From Alphaproteobacteria bacterium (GTDB taxonomy: Bacteria; Pseudomonadota; Alphaproteobacteria; Rhizobiales; Amorphaceae), in contig JAUIJH010000013.1 in assembly GCA_030431335.1 (NCBI GenBank), positions 1-57,051 on the forward strand: 57,051 bases of DNA, read 5' to 3'. Shown here piece by piece: positions 23,343 through 31,404 of this stretch (its first letter is position 1; every line of letters begins with the position of its first letter). Made by a program: the position numbers and the translations under genes. Under the pieces are notes generated by a model that had not been told where the DNA came from, made no database searches, and was given only the letters and a program-made list of their open reading frames with translations.

Positions 23343-24893
23343 ATGCGTGAGCCGGCCGTCGCGCTGCGCGGCATCACCAAGGTGTTCGGCGCCGTGCGCG
23401 CCAACGATGCGGTGGACCTCGACGTCGAAGAGGGCACCATCCACGGCATCATCGGCGAGAACGGCGCCGGCAAGTCGACGCTGGTGTCGATCCTGTCGGG
23501 CCACTACCGCGCCGACGCGGGCGACATCGTGCTGTTCGGCGAGACGGTCAAGATGGCCTCCAGCGCGGACGCCATCGGCCACGGCATCGGCATGGTGCAC
23601 CAGCACTTCATGCTGGTGCCGAACTTCACGGTCCTGGAAAACCTGATGCTGGGCCTGGCCAAGGCGCCGCTGCTTGCGGCGAGCCGCGAGGACGTGCGCC
23701 GGCGCCTGGCCGAGCTCACCGCCGCCTACGACGGCCTCGACGTGCCGGCCGATGCGGTGGTGGAAGACCTGCCCGTGGGGCTGCAGCAGCGCGTGGAGAT
23801 CATCAAGGCGCTGATCGGGGGCGGGCGCATCCTGATCCTCGACGAGCCGACCGGGGTGCTGACGCCGGACGAGACCGACCAGATGTTTCAGAGCCTGCTG
23901 GAGCTGAAGCGCCAGGGGGTCACCATCATCCTCATCACCCACAAGCTGCGCGAGATCATGGCGATCACCGACAACGTGTCGGTGATGCGGCTCGGCAAGA
24001 TGGTGGCGCACCGCAAGACCGCCGAGACAACGCGCGAGGAGCTGGCCGAGCTGATGGTGGGGCGCACGGTGGAGCCGGTGCGCAACGAGGCGGCGGCGGG
24101 AGCGGGCGAGGTGGTGATGGCCGCGCGCGGCATCTCTCTGCGCGACGGGGCGGGCACGCTGCGGCTCGACGATGTGTCGCTGGAGCTGCGGGCCGGCGAG
24201 ATCGTCGGCATCGCGGGCGTCGCGGGCAACGGCCAGTCGGAGCTTCTCGCGGTGCTCGCGGGGCTGGCGACGCCGGAGCGCGGCTCGGTGGAGATCGGCG
24301 GGCGCGTGGTGACTGCCGCCGCGCCCACCGACCCGCGCGAGATGCGTGCGCTGGGCGTCGCCCACGTGCCGGAGGACCGGCGCCGGGAGGGCCTCGTGCT
24401 GCCGTTCGAGATGAGCGAGAACGCGGTGCTGGGCTATCTCGGCCAGGCGCGCGGCAGCCGGCCCTGGCTGTTGCGGCGCAGCCGCATGGTGGGGCGCTGC
24501 GGCGAGCTGATGCAGCGCTTCGACGTGCGCCCGCCCAACCCCGCCTTGCCCGCCTCCGGCTTTTCCGGCGGCAACCAGCAGAAGCTCGTCATCGCGCGCG
24601 AGCACGGCGCGCGGCCGCGCGTGATGCTGGTGGGCCAGCCGACGCGCGGCGTCGATATCGGGGCGATCGAGTTCATCCACCGCCAGCTCCTCGACTTGCG
24701 CGACGCGGGCTGCGCGATCCTGCTGGTGTCGGTGGAGCTCGACGAGATCCTGGCGCTGTCGGACCGCATCGTCGCCATGAACGCGGGCCGCATCGTCGGC
24801 GAGGTCGAGGGGCGCGGCGCCGACCGGCGCGTGGTGGGGCTGATGATGGCCGGCGTGCGCGATGCCGCCGCGGGCGCGGCGGTCGCCTCGTGA
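23343..24893 (+). CDS. BMP-type importer ATPase with two ABC domains
   Basis: A 516-residue fused dimer of ABC ATPase domains. The N-terminal domain has Walker A GENGAGKST near residue 39 and Walker B ILILDEPTGVL near residue 163. The C-terminal domain has the degenerate Walker A GVAGNGQSE and the signature SGGNQQKL. This is the normal pattern of nucleoside/ribose-type importers, where the second site is weakened. Its start ATG at 23343 is directly after the hairpin that follows the binding-protein gene. It powers the two permeases encoded next and overlaps the first of them as GTGA. Confidence 0.94.
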   Translation: MREPAVALRGITKVFGAVRANDAVDLDVEEGTIHGIIGENGAGKSTLVSILSGHYRADAGDIVLFGETVKMASSADAIGHGIGMVHQHFMLVPNFTVLENLMLGLAKAPLLAASREDVRRRLAELTAAYDGLDVPADAVVEDLPVGLQQRVEIIKALIGGGRILILDEPTGVLTPDETDQMFQSLLELKRQGVTIILITHKLREIMAITDNVSVMRLGKMVAHRKTAETTREELAELMVGRTVEPVRNEAAAGAGEVVMAARGISLRDGAGTLRLDDVSLELRAGEIVGIAGVAGNGQSELLAVLAGLATPERGSVEIGGRVVTAAAPTDPREMRALGVAHVPEDRRREGLVLPFEMSENAVLGYLGQARGSRPWLLRRSRMVGRCGELMQRFDVRPPNPALPASGFSGGNQQKLVIAREHGARPRVMLVGQPTRGVDIGAIEFIHRQLLDLRDAGCAILLVSVELDEILALSDRIVAMNAGRIVGEVEGRGADRRVVGLMMAGVRDAAAGAAVAS

Positions 24894-25996
24894 AGGGGGC
24901 GATGCTGCCCGGCTGGGTGAGCCTCGGGCTCATCCCGGTGCTCAACCTGTTGATGGCCTTCGCGGTCGCCGGGGTGGTGGTGGCGTTGATCGGGGAAAAC
25001 CCCTGGCGGGCGCTGGTGGTGATGATCGACGGCGCCTTCGTCTATCCCGGCAGCCTCGGCTACACGCTCTACTACACCACCAATTTCATCTTCACCGGGC
25101 TCGCGGTTTCGGTGGCCTTCCATGCGCGCCTGTTCAACATCGGCGGGGAGGGGCAGGCGGCGCTGGGCGGGCTCGGCGCCGCGCTCGTGTGCCTCGCCCT
25201 CGACCCCTACCTGCCGGGGCTGATGGTGATCCCGCTCGCCATCGCCGGGGCGGCGCTGTTCGGCGCGGCATGGGCGTTCCTGCCGGGGCTGTTGCAGGCG
25301 ACGCGGGGCAGCCACGTCGTCATCACCACGATCATGTTCAACTTCATCGCCGCAGGCCTTCTCGTCACGCTCCTCACCGGGCCGTTAATCCGGCCCGGCC
25401 AGTCCACCCCGCAAACGCGCGACATCGCCCCCGGCGCGACGCTGCCCAAGATCCACGAGATCTTTCGCGCGCTCGGTGTCGACATGGCGAGTTCGCCGCT
25501 CAACGTGTCCATCGTGTTCGCGCTGATCGCGTGCGTCGGCGTGTGGGTGCTGGTGTGGCGCACGCCCTTCGGCTACCGCCTACGCACGCTGGGCGAGAGC
25601 GAGCCGGCCGCGCGCTATGCCGGCGTAAAGGTGCCCTCGATGGTGATCATCACCATGTGCGTGTCGGGCGCGCTGGCGGGGCTGATGGCGATCAACGACG
25701 TGCTCGGCGCGCACGACAAGCTGTTCCTCAACTTCACCGCCGGCTACGGCTTCACCGGCATCGCGGTGGCGCTGATGGGGCGCTCCCATCCCATCGGCAT
25801 CGTGCTGGCAAGCCTGTTGTTCGGCGCGCTCTACCAGGGCGGGGCGGAGCTGTCGTTCGAGTTCCGCAGCATCGACCGGGACATGGTGCTCGTCATCCAG
25901 GGTCTCATCATCCTGTTCTCGGGCGCGCTCGCCTACATGCTGGAGGCGCCGCTCACGCGCCTGTTCGCGCGGCAGCGGAGGCCGGCGCATGGCTGA
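24890..25996 (+). CDS. BMP-type importer permease 1 (YufP-like)
   Basis: A 368-residue inner-membrane permease of the branched-chain amino acid/ribose (BPD_transp_2) superfamily, with about nine to ten hydrophobic segments. FNIGGEGQAALGG near residue 81 is the typical motif of the nucleoside-type permeases. The likely start is GTG at 24890, overlapping the ATPase stop; ATG at 24902 would remove only four residues. The gene overlaps the second permease gene by eight bases. It forms the channel as a heterodimer with that permease. Confidence 0.92.
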   Translation: MKGAMLPGWVSLGLIPVLNLLMAFAVAGVVVALIGENPWRALVVMIDGAFVYPGSLGYTLYYTTNFIFTGLAVSVAFHARLFNIGGEGQAALGGLGAALVCLALDPYLPGLMVIPLAIAGAALFGAAWAFLPGLLQATRGSHVVITTIMFNFIAAGLLVTLLTGPLIRPGQSTPQTRDIAPGATLPKIHEIFRALGVDMASSPLNVSIVFALIACVGVWVLVWRTPFGYRLRTLGESEPAARYAGVKVPSMVIITMCVSGALAGLMAINDVLGAHDKLFLNFTAGYGFTGIAVALMGRSHPIGIVLASLLFGALYQGGAELSFEFRSIDRDMVLVIQGLIILFSGALAYMLEAPLTRLFARQRRPAHG

Positions 25997-26963
25997 GATC
26001 TGGCTCGATGCGATGCAGATCCTGTCGAGCACACTGCGGCTCGCGACGCCGCTGATCCTGTGCGCGATGGCGGGCATGTTCTCCGAGCGCGCCGGCGTCG
26101 TCGACATCGGGCTCGAGGGCAAGCTGCTGATGGGCGCGTTCGCGGCCGGGGCGGTGGCGTTCTACACCGGCTCGCCGTGGCTGGGGCTGTTCGCGGCCAT
26201 CCTCGCCGGTGTCGCGATGGGGCTCCTGCACGGCTTCGCCACCATCACCCACCGGGGCGACCAGATCGTTTCGGGCGTCGCGATCAACATCCTCGCGTCC
26301 GGCTTCACCATCGTCATCGGCATCGCGCTGTTCGCGCAGGGCGGGCAGACGCCGGCCTTGACGCGCGACGAGCGCTTCCTGCCGATCCACCTGCCGTTCG
26401 CCGACACGATCGGCCAGGTCCCCTTCCTCGGCCCCTTCTACGAGACGCTGTTGAGCGGCCACAACATCCTCGTCTACGCGGCGCTGCTGTCGGTGCCGCT
26501 GGCCGCGTTCGTGCTGTTCGCGACCTCGTTCGGCCTCCGCCTGCGGGCGGCGGGCGAGGCGCCGGAAGCTGTGGACAGCGCCGGCTACTCGGTGACGTTC
26601 CTGCGCTATCGCGCGGTGATCATCGCGGGGGTGCTGTGCGGCATCGCGGGGGCGTATCTGTCGATCGCCCATGGCGGCGGGTTCGTGCGGGAGATGAGCG
26701 CGGGCAAGGGCTATATCGCGCTGGCGGCGCTGATCTTCGGCAAGTGGCGGCCGGTGCCGACCTTGCTCGCCTGTCTCTTGTTCGGGGCGTTGGAGAGTTC
26801 GGCCTCGCGGCTGTCGGATGTCGACTTGCCGCTGATCGGCGAAATCCCGGTGGATATCATCCTGATCGCGCCGTACGTGCTGACGGTGATCCTGCTTGCC
26901 GGTTTCTTCGGCCGCGCCATTCCGCCGCGTGCGCTGGGGATCCCCTACGTCAAGGATCGCTAG
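25989..26963 (+). CDS. BMP-type importer permease 2 (YufQ-like)
   Basis: A 324-residue inner-membrane permease, partner of the preceding one. Motifs are AGMFSERAGVVDIGLEGKLL near residues 27-46 and a conserved GDQIVSGVAINILASG segment near residue 94, both typical of the second permease of BMP-family importers. The ATG at 25989 lies inside the end of the upstream gene. A 17-bp perfect tandem duplication covers the stop codon (see repeat at 26952). It is the last gene of the importer operon. Confidence 0.92.
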   Translation: MAEIWLDAMQILSSTLRLATPLILCAMAGMFSERAGVVDIGLEGKLLMGAFAAGAVAFYTGSPWLGLFAAILAGVAMGLLHGFATITHRGDQIVSGVAINILASGFTIVIGIALFAQGGQTPALTRDERFLPIHLPFADTIGQVPFLGPFYETLLSGHNILVYAALLSVPLAAFVLFATSFGLRLRAAGEAPEAVDSAGYSVTFLRYRAVIIAGVLCGIAGAYLSIAHGGGFVREMSAGKGYIALAALIFGKWRPVPTLLACLLFGALESSASRLSDVDLPLIGEIPVDIILIAPYVLTVILLAGFFGRAIPPRALGIPYVKDR

Positions 26964-26985
26964 GCAGGAAGGATCGCTAGGCAGG
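26952..26985. repeat. 17-bp perfect tandem duplication over the permease stop codon
   Basis: AAGGATCGCTAGGCAGG occurs twice head to tail (26952-26968 and 26969-26985). The first copy contains the TAG stop of the permease gene, so the second copy lies outside the coding region and repeats the last codons and the stop. It looks like a recent slippage duplication and has no effect on the protein. Confidence 0.85.
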
Positions 26986-27047
26986 GCCGGGCGGCGCCGC
27001 GAAGCGCCCGGCGACAAGGGGCCTCGCGCGGCCCCGTTCAGGCCGGA

Positions 27048-27215
27048 CTAGCCGCCTGCGGGGAACGACTTGCTGAAGCCGTCGCAACCCATGTCGGACA
27101 TGCACAACGCGCGCGCAGGCATCTCTTTTGCGGTGCTGAGCGCCATGAACACCGGTCCAACGAGCAGAAGCCCCAGGACCGCCAGCGCCATGGCCGCTCC
27201 ACAGCAGATTCGCAT
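27048..27215 (-). CDS. Small 55-residue secreted or membrane-anchored peptide
   Basis: A short open frame read on the minus strand that encodes a believable export signal: MRICCGAAMALAVLGLLLVG, then a hydrophobic run ending near residue 24, followed by a short polar part with two Cys (residues 38 and 44) and the ending FSKSFPAGG. ATG at 27215 has GAGGGC about seven bases upstream. Four Cys in total and the clean signal-like N-terminus argue for a real gene, but it is too short to be sure. It lies alone between the BMP importer operon and cysS. No family recognised. Confidence 0.5.
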   Translation of the reverse strand: MRICCGAAMALAVLGLLLVGPVFMALSTAKEMPARALCMSDMGCDGFSKSFPAGG

Positions 27216-27237
27216 CTCAACGCCCTCGTCTCTTATC

Positions 27238-27252
27238 GTGCTTAAAAAGCAC
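27238..27252. promoter_or_regulatory. Inverted repeat GTGCTT-AAA-AAGCAC
   Basis: A perfect 6-bp inverted repeat with a 3-base spacer, 23 bases upstream of the start of the small minus-strand gene. It could be an operator or a leader hairpin for that gene. The flanking 256-base gap up to cysS is AT-richer than average and holds no other recognisable element. Confidence 0.35.
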
Positions 27253-27471
27253 TCCTACCTCGATTGCAAGTTTGCCGGTCGATGTCGACATCTCGCTATC
27301 CAAGATGACGCTCATGCCATCCGATAGAAGCGATATGGATCACAACCGTGGCAAATTCGCGCCTCGTGGCCGACCTTAGTGTCCCCTTAGTTTCAGCAGC
27401 CTTCGCGCCACCGATACAATTGTCGAGACGCGTTGCGGCGCCGGCCGACCTCGGCTAACGCTGACGCCATC

Positions 27472-28842
27472 ATGAACACCACGCTCACGCTTTACGACAC
27501 ACGCAGCCGCCAAAAGCGGCTTTTCACACCCGCCGACCCGGACAACGTACGCATGTACGTGTGCGGCCCGACGGTTTACGACTTCGCGCATATCGGCAAT
27601 GCGCGGCCGTTTCTCGTGTTCGACGTGCTGTTCCGCCTGCTGCGGGCCCGCTACGGGGCCGAGCACGTCACCTATGTGCGCAACATCACCGACGTGGAGG
27701 ACAAGATCAATGCCCGCGCGGCCGAGCGGGGCATCTCCATCGAGGCGCTGACGGAGGCGACCATCGCCGACTTCCACGCCGACGTGGACGCCATCGGCTG
27801 CCTGCGCCCCACCGTGGAGCCGCGCGCGACTGGCCACATCGCCCAGATGCGGGCGATGATCGACAGCCTCGTCGCCTCCGGCCACGCCTATGTGGCGGAC
27901 GATCACGTGCTGTTCGCCGTGGGCTCGCTGGCGACGTACGGCGCGCTCGCCCATCGCAGTCTCGACGAGATGCTGGCCGGCGCGCGCGTGGAAGTCGCAC
28001 CCTACAAGCGCGACGGGATGGATTTCGTGCTGTGGAAACCGTCCAGGGCGGGCGAGCCGGCTTGGCCGAGCCCGGCCGGCATCGCGGTGCCGGGGCGGCC
28101 GGGCTGGCACATCGAGTGCTCGGCGATGGCGCGCACCCATCTGGGCGACACGTTCGACATCCACGGCGGCGGCATCGACCTCGCCTTCCCGCACCACGAG
28201 AACGAGCGCGCGCAGACACTCGCCGCCTGCCACGTGGACGAGATGGCGAACGTGTGGATGCACAACGGCTTCCTCCAGGTGGAGGGGCGCAAGATGTCGA
28301 AGTCGGAGGGCAACTTCCTGACGATCCGTGACGCGCTCCAGATGGGGACCGGCACCGAGCTGCGCCTCGCCATGCTGATGACCCAATACCGCCAGCCCAT
28401 CGACTGGACGCAGAAGCGTCTGGCGGAGGCGCGTGCGCTGCTGGGCCACTGGGCCGACGCCATCGGCGAGGGCGGGCAGGGGGGCGAGGCGGACGCGGCC
28501 TTCCTGGCGGCCTTGTCGGACGACCTCAACACCCCGCTCGCCATCGCGCGCCTGTCGGAGCTCGCCAAGGAGGGCGACCCCAGCCTCGGCCCTAGCGCGG
28601 CGCTCCTGGGGATCGACCTTGCCGCGCTCGCGGCGGAGCGCTCGGCCCACACCGAGGCGGTGACCGACGACATGCGCGAAGAGGTGGAGGCGCTGATCGC
28701 CGAACGCCTCGCGGCCCGCAAGGAGCGCCGCTTCGCCGACGCGGACCGCGTGCGCGACGAGCTGGTGGCGCGCGGCGTGGTGCTGATGGACGGCAAGAAT
28801 GCCGATGGCGAGCTGACGACCGACTGGACCATCGCCAAATAG
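27472..28842 (+). CDS. cysS: Cysteinyl-tRNA synthetase
   Basis: A 456-residue class I aminoacyl-tRNA synthetase that charges tRNA-Cys in the cytoplasm. Motifs are clear: the HIGH-like [10 protein letters not shown] near residues 37-46, the zinc-site [13 protein letters not shown] (Cys near residue 28), WHIECSAM and HHENERAQ with further zinc ligands, and KMSKSEGNF near residue 274. Length is normal. The ATG at 27472 is chosen; the open frame begins 39 bases earlier without a ribosome site. A 12-bp hairpin follows the stop codon by seven bases. This is a housekeeping gene and a useful anchor. Confidence 0.97.
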   Translation: MNTTLTLYDTRSRQKRLFTPADPDNVRMYVCGPTVYDFAHIGNARPFLVFDVLFRLLRARYGAEHVTYVRNITDVEDKINARAAERGISIEALTEATIADFHADVDAIGCLRPTVEPRATGHIAQMRAMIDSLVASGHAYVADDHVLFAVGSLATYGALAHRSLDEMLAGARVEVAPYKRDGMDFVLWKPSRAGEPAWPSPAGIAVPGRPGWHIECSAMARTHLGDTFDIHGGGIDLAFPHHENERAQTLAACHVDEMANVWMHNGFLQVEGRKMSKSEGNFLTIRDALQMGTGTELRLAMLMTQYRQPIDWTQKRLAEARALLGHWADAIGEGGQGGEADAAFLAALSDDLNTPLAIARLSELAKEGDPSLGPSAALLGIDLAALAAERSAHTEAVTDDMREEVEALIAERLAARKERRFADADRVRDELVARGVVLMDGKNADGELTTDWTIAK

Positions 28843-28849
28843 GAGCCGC

Positions 28850-28881
28850 CGCCGCGGCCGGGGCTCGAACCGGCCGCGGCG
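28850..28881 (+). terminator. Strong hairpin after cysS
   Basis: A perfect 12-bp stem, CGCCGCGGCCGG (28850-28861) and CCGGCCGCGGCG (28870-28881), with an 8-base loop, starting seven bases after the cysS stop. No T-run follows directly; a CTCTTTT stretch comes about 30 bases later. It is probably a terminator or a 3'-end stabiliser. Confidence 0.55.
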
Positions 28882-28964
28882 CGTCCACGAACCCCGCCGC
28901 GGCCGCTCTTTTGCAACCGGGCGCCGGCGCCCCTAAGCTTGCCGGACCGCTGCAACGAATCCGG

Positions 28965-29357
28965 ATGGTTCAGATCACCAAATTTTTGGCGCCCATGCTC
29001 ATGGCGGCCGGCCTTGCCGGCTGCACCGCGACGATCGAAACCACGCGGCCTGCCGGGCCGCCGCCGCCCCCAAGGGGCATCGCCGGCGAGTGGGCGGTGA
29101 ACGGGGACGACTTCCTCGGGACGTGCATCCTCAACCTCCAGCCGGGCAACGGCCGTGGCGAGGGTCGGGTGCGCACGCGCAACTGTCTCGCGTTCGACGG
29201 TCTCGGCTTCGTCAACCGGTGGGAGCGGGGCGACGGGCGGATCGATTTCTACGCCTTCGTCAACGAGCGCATCCTCACGGTGCGGCGGGCCGGCCCGGAC
29301 CGGTTCCGCGGCCGCCTGGCCCGCACCGGCGGCCGCGTGGTGATGCGGCGCCGGTAG
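28965..29357 (+). CDS. Omp19/AprI-Inh-like lipoprotein
   Basis: A 130-residue protein with a lipoprotein signal: hydrophobic N-terminus and lipobox LAGC with Cys at residue 18. A Pro-rich linker follows (residues 29-36), then a small beta-rich domain (about 37-130) with the pattern GEWAVNGDD, a Cys in GTCILNL and another in RTRNCL. This resembles the eight-stranded protease-inhibitor fold of AprI/Inh and the alphaproteobacterial Omp19 lipoproteins. It would sit in the outer membrane and might protect against proteases. The ATG at 28965 is preferred because it places the signal correctly. The match is by pattern only. Confidence 0.65.
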   Translation: MVQITKFLAPMLMAAGLAGCTATIETTRPAGPPPPPRGIAGEWAVNGDDFLGTCILNLQPGNGRGEGRVRTRNCLAFDGLGFVNRWERGDGRIDFYAFVNERILTVRRAGPDRFRGRLARTGGRVVMRRR

Positions 29358-29394
29358 CGGCCGCCGCGCCTCGCGCGAACGGCGGATCCCGAGC

Positions 29395-30156
29395 CTAGGC
29401 CGGCGGCAGGTCCATCATCGCGGTGAAGCGCGCGTCGCGCACGTCGAGGAGGGGGCCCTCGATGGAGCGGGCCTCGGGGCCGCAGAGCCAGGCGAGGACG
29501 CTGGCCGACACGGCCGGGTGCACCAGCTCGGCCTTCGGGATCTGCGAGATGTAGTTGAGGCCGGCGCCGCGGATCTCGTCCTGCATGGCGGTGTCGGTGG
29601 GCGGGATGCCGAGGAAGAAGAAATCCACCCCGCGCGGGCCGAGCTCCACCTGGCATAGCTGCGTCAGCATCCGCGCGCCCGCCTTGGTGGTGCAGTAGGC
29701 CGTCCAGCCCTCCATCGGCGTCGTCGCCGCGCCGGTGCCCGCGTTGATCACCACCCCTTGCGAGGCTTCCAACAGCGGCATCGCGGCGACGATCATGCGG
29801 TGGACGCCGATGACGTTGACCGCGAACGCAGGCGCCAGCGCATCGCTCGAAAGCGAGGCCAGCGGGCCGATCGGCGCGATGATGCCGGCATTGTTGATCA
29901 GCGCGTCGAGCCGGCCGGTTTCGCTCTTCACCGCCGCGATGGCGGCGTCGACATCGCCCTGGCGGGTGACGTCGAGCTGCAGCAGCCGGGCGGCGCCGAG
30001 ATCGGCCGCCGGCGCGCCGAAACTGCCGGCGAACACGGTGGCGCCGGCGCCGTTCAGCGCCGCCACCGTGGCCGCGCCGATACCGCGTCCCGCGCCCGTG
30101 ATCAGCACCGTCTTGCCGGCGAGGTCCGGCACTTGGATGGGTGCGAGATTGTACAT
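29395..30156 (-). CDS. Short-chain dehydrogenase/reductase
   Basis: A 253-residue cytoplasmic SDR. The cofactor motif TGAGRGIG (residues 20-27), NNAG near residue 88 and the catalytic YxxxK (YCTTK) are present. The position of the catalytic Ser, thirteen residues before the Tyr, is occupied by Thr (INAGTGA). It is divergent from the enolase-superfamily gene and shares with it a 117-base promoter region that contains a GntR-type operator. This makes it likely to belong to the same deoxyhexose pathway, perhaps as a 2-keto-3-deoxy-sugar-acid dehydrogenase, by analogy with oxidative L-fucose and L-rhamnose routes. Confidence 0.88.
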   Translation of the reverse strand: MYNLAPIQVPDLAGKTVLITGAGRGIGAATVAALNGAGATVFAGSFGAPAADLGAARLLQLDVTRQGDVDAAIAAVKSETGRLDALINNAGIIAPIGPLASLSSDALAPAFAVNVIGVHRMIVAAMPLLEASQGVVINAGTGAATTPMEGWTAYCTTKAGARMLTQLCQVELGPRGVDFFFLGIPPTDTAMQDEIRGAGLNYISQIPKAELVHPAVSASVLAWLCGPEARSIEGPLLDVRDARFTAMMDLPPA

Positions 30157-30188
30157 GGCCGCTTGACCTCCCCAGATCGCACATGTTT

Positions 30189-30205
30189 AATTGGTCTTAC
30201 CAATT
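30189..30205. promoter_or_regulatory. GntR/FadR-type operator AATTGGT-CTT-ACCAATT
   Basis: A perfect 7-bp inverted repeat with a 3-base centre, 17 bp overall, in the 117-base divergent promoter region. The core TGGTnnnACCA is that expected of FadR-subfamily GntR regulators and is close to the enterobacterial UxuR/ExuR site. A GntR regulator of that subfamily is encoded in the operon (37938-38666), so autoregulation is likely. The operator is 33 bases from the SDR start and 69 from the enolase-family start, suitable for controlling both. Confidence 0.7.
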
Positions 30206-30273
30206 TGGTACCGCGCGATCAAAAGCCTGTCAAAGGTGACGTGCGGTGTGCGCCGGTGCCGTGGGAGGCGGAT

Positions 30274-31404
30274 ATGAGTGCGATTGCGGCCATCGAGCCG
30301 ATTGCCATCGAGTACCCCGACCCCAACGACTTCAACACCACGCGCCGCACGGTGCTGGTGAAGGTCACGACCGCGGACGGCCTCGTCGGCTGGGGCGAAT
30401 GCATCGCCATGTGGCCGGAGGCGTGCCGGGCCGTCGCCACCATCATCACCGAGGGCCTGCTGCCGGTGGTGAAGGGGGACGACGCCACCGACACGGCCGC
30501 CGCCTGGGCCAAGATGCGCCGGCACGTGTGGTGGTACGGCGAGGGCGGCATCGCATCGCTGGCGCTGTCGGGCGTCGACATGGCGCTGTGGGACATCGCC
30601 GGCAAGGCGGCGGGCAAGCCGCTCTACGAGATGCTGGGCGGGCTGAAGCACGACAGGCTGCTCGCCAACGCCTCCAGCCACGTCAACAAGAAGGGCGAGG
30701 CGGCGTGCGTCGCCGAGGTGGTCGGCTTCTTCGAGGCGGGGTTCCGCTCGTGCAAGCTGGGGTTCGCCAAGAAGGGCGAATCCAACATCGGCGGCGACCC
30801 GGACACGGACGTCTCGTTCATCCGCGCGCTGCGCGAGGCGCTGGGCGACGAGGCGGAGATCCTGGTCGACATCGGCAACGGCGTGCGCTGGGACGTGGAG
30901 ACGGCCATCTCCGTCGCCAACCGCATGGGGGAATATCGCATCGGCTGGTACGAGGAGCCGCTCTATCCCACCGACGATGCCGGGTACGCGAAGCTGAAGG
31001 CATCCACCGGCGTGCGCATCGCGAGCGGCGAGCGCGAGTTCACCGAGGCCGGCTACCGGCGCCAGATGGAATTCGTCAAGGCGGTGGACGTCTACGGCGT
31101 CGACCCGGCGCGGGTGGAGGGGATCACCGGCTTCTCGCGCGTCGATGCGCTGTGCACCCAGCACGGCAAGACCATCAACGCGCACGCCTGGTCGACGGCG
31201 ATCACCACGGCGGCGAGCCTGCATCTGTCGCTCGCCTCGCCCAACGCGGAGCTCTTCGAGTACAAGCCCTTCCCCGTGGTGGTGCAGGACGAGCTCGTCG
31301 CCGAGAAGCTGTGGCACCGGGACGGGTGGGCCTATCCGCCGTCGGGCGCCGGGCTAGGCATCGAGGTGCGCGAGGACGTGGTGCGCCGGATCGCGATGGC
31401 ATGA
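30274..31404 (+). CDS. Enolase-superfamily (mandelate racemase-like) sugar acid dehydratase or cycloisomerase
   Basis: A 376-residue enzyme of the mandelate racemase/muconate lactonising group. Metal ligands are visible as D199 (ILVDIGN), E227/E228 (WYEEP) and E253 (SGERE), and the general-acid/base His is H304 (NAHAWS). The usual KxK pair is changed: residues 159-161 read SCK, keeping only the second Lys. The start at 30274 follows GGGAGGCG. First gene of an 11-gene operon, overlapping the next as ATGA. Context suggests dehydration or cycloisomerisation of a deoxy-sugar acid or lactone. The exact substrate is not readable from sequence. Confidence 0.9.
   Translation: MSAIAAIEPIAIEYPDPNDFNTTRRTVLVKVTTADGLVGWGECIAMWPEACRAVATIITEGLLPVVKGDDATDTAAAWAKMRRHVWWYGEGGIASLALSGVDMALWDIAGKAAGKPLYEMLGGLKHDRLLANASSHVNKKGEAACVAEVVGFFEAGFRSCKLGFAKKGESNIGGDPDTDVSFIRALREALGDEAEILVDIGNGVRWDVETAISVANRMGEYRIGWYEEPLYPTDDAGYAKLKASTGVRIASGEREFTEAGYRRQMEFVKAVDVYGVDPARVEGITGFSRVDALCTQHGKTINAHAWSTAITTAASLHLSLASPNAELFEYKPFPVVVQDELVAEKLWHRDGWAYPPSGAGLGIEVREDVVRRIAMA

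Noticed and set aside
28862-28876. GGCTCGAACCGG resembling a tRNA T-loop
   Set aside because: It forms the loop and part of the stem of the 12-bp hairpin after cysS; no acceptor, D or anticodon arms are present around it.
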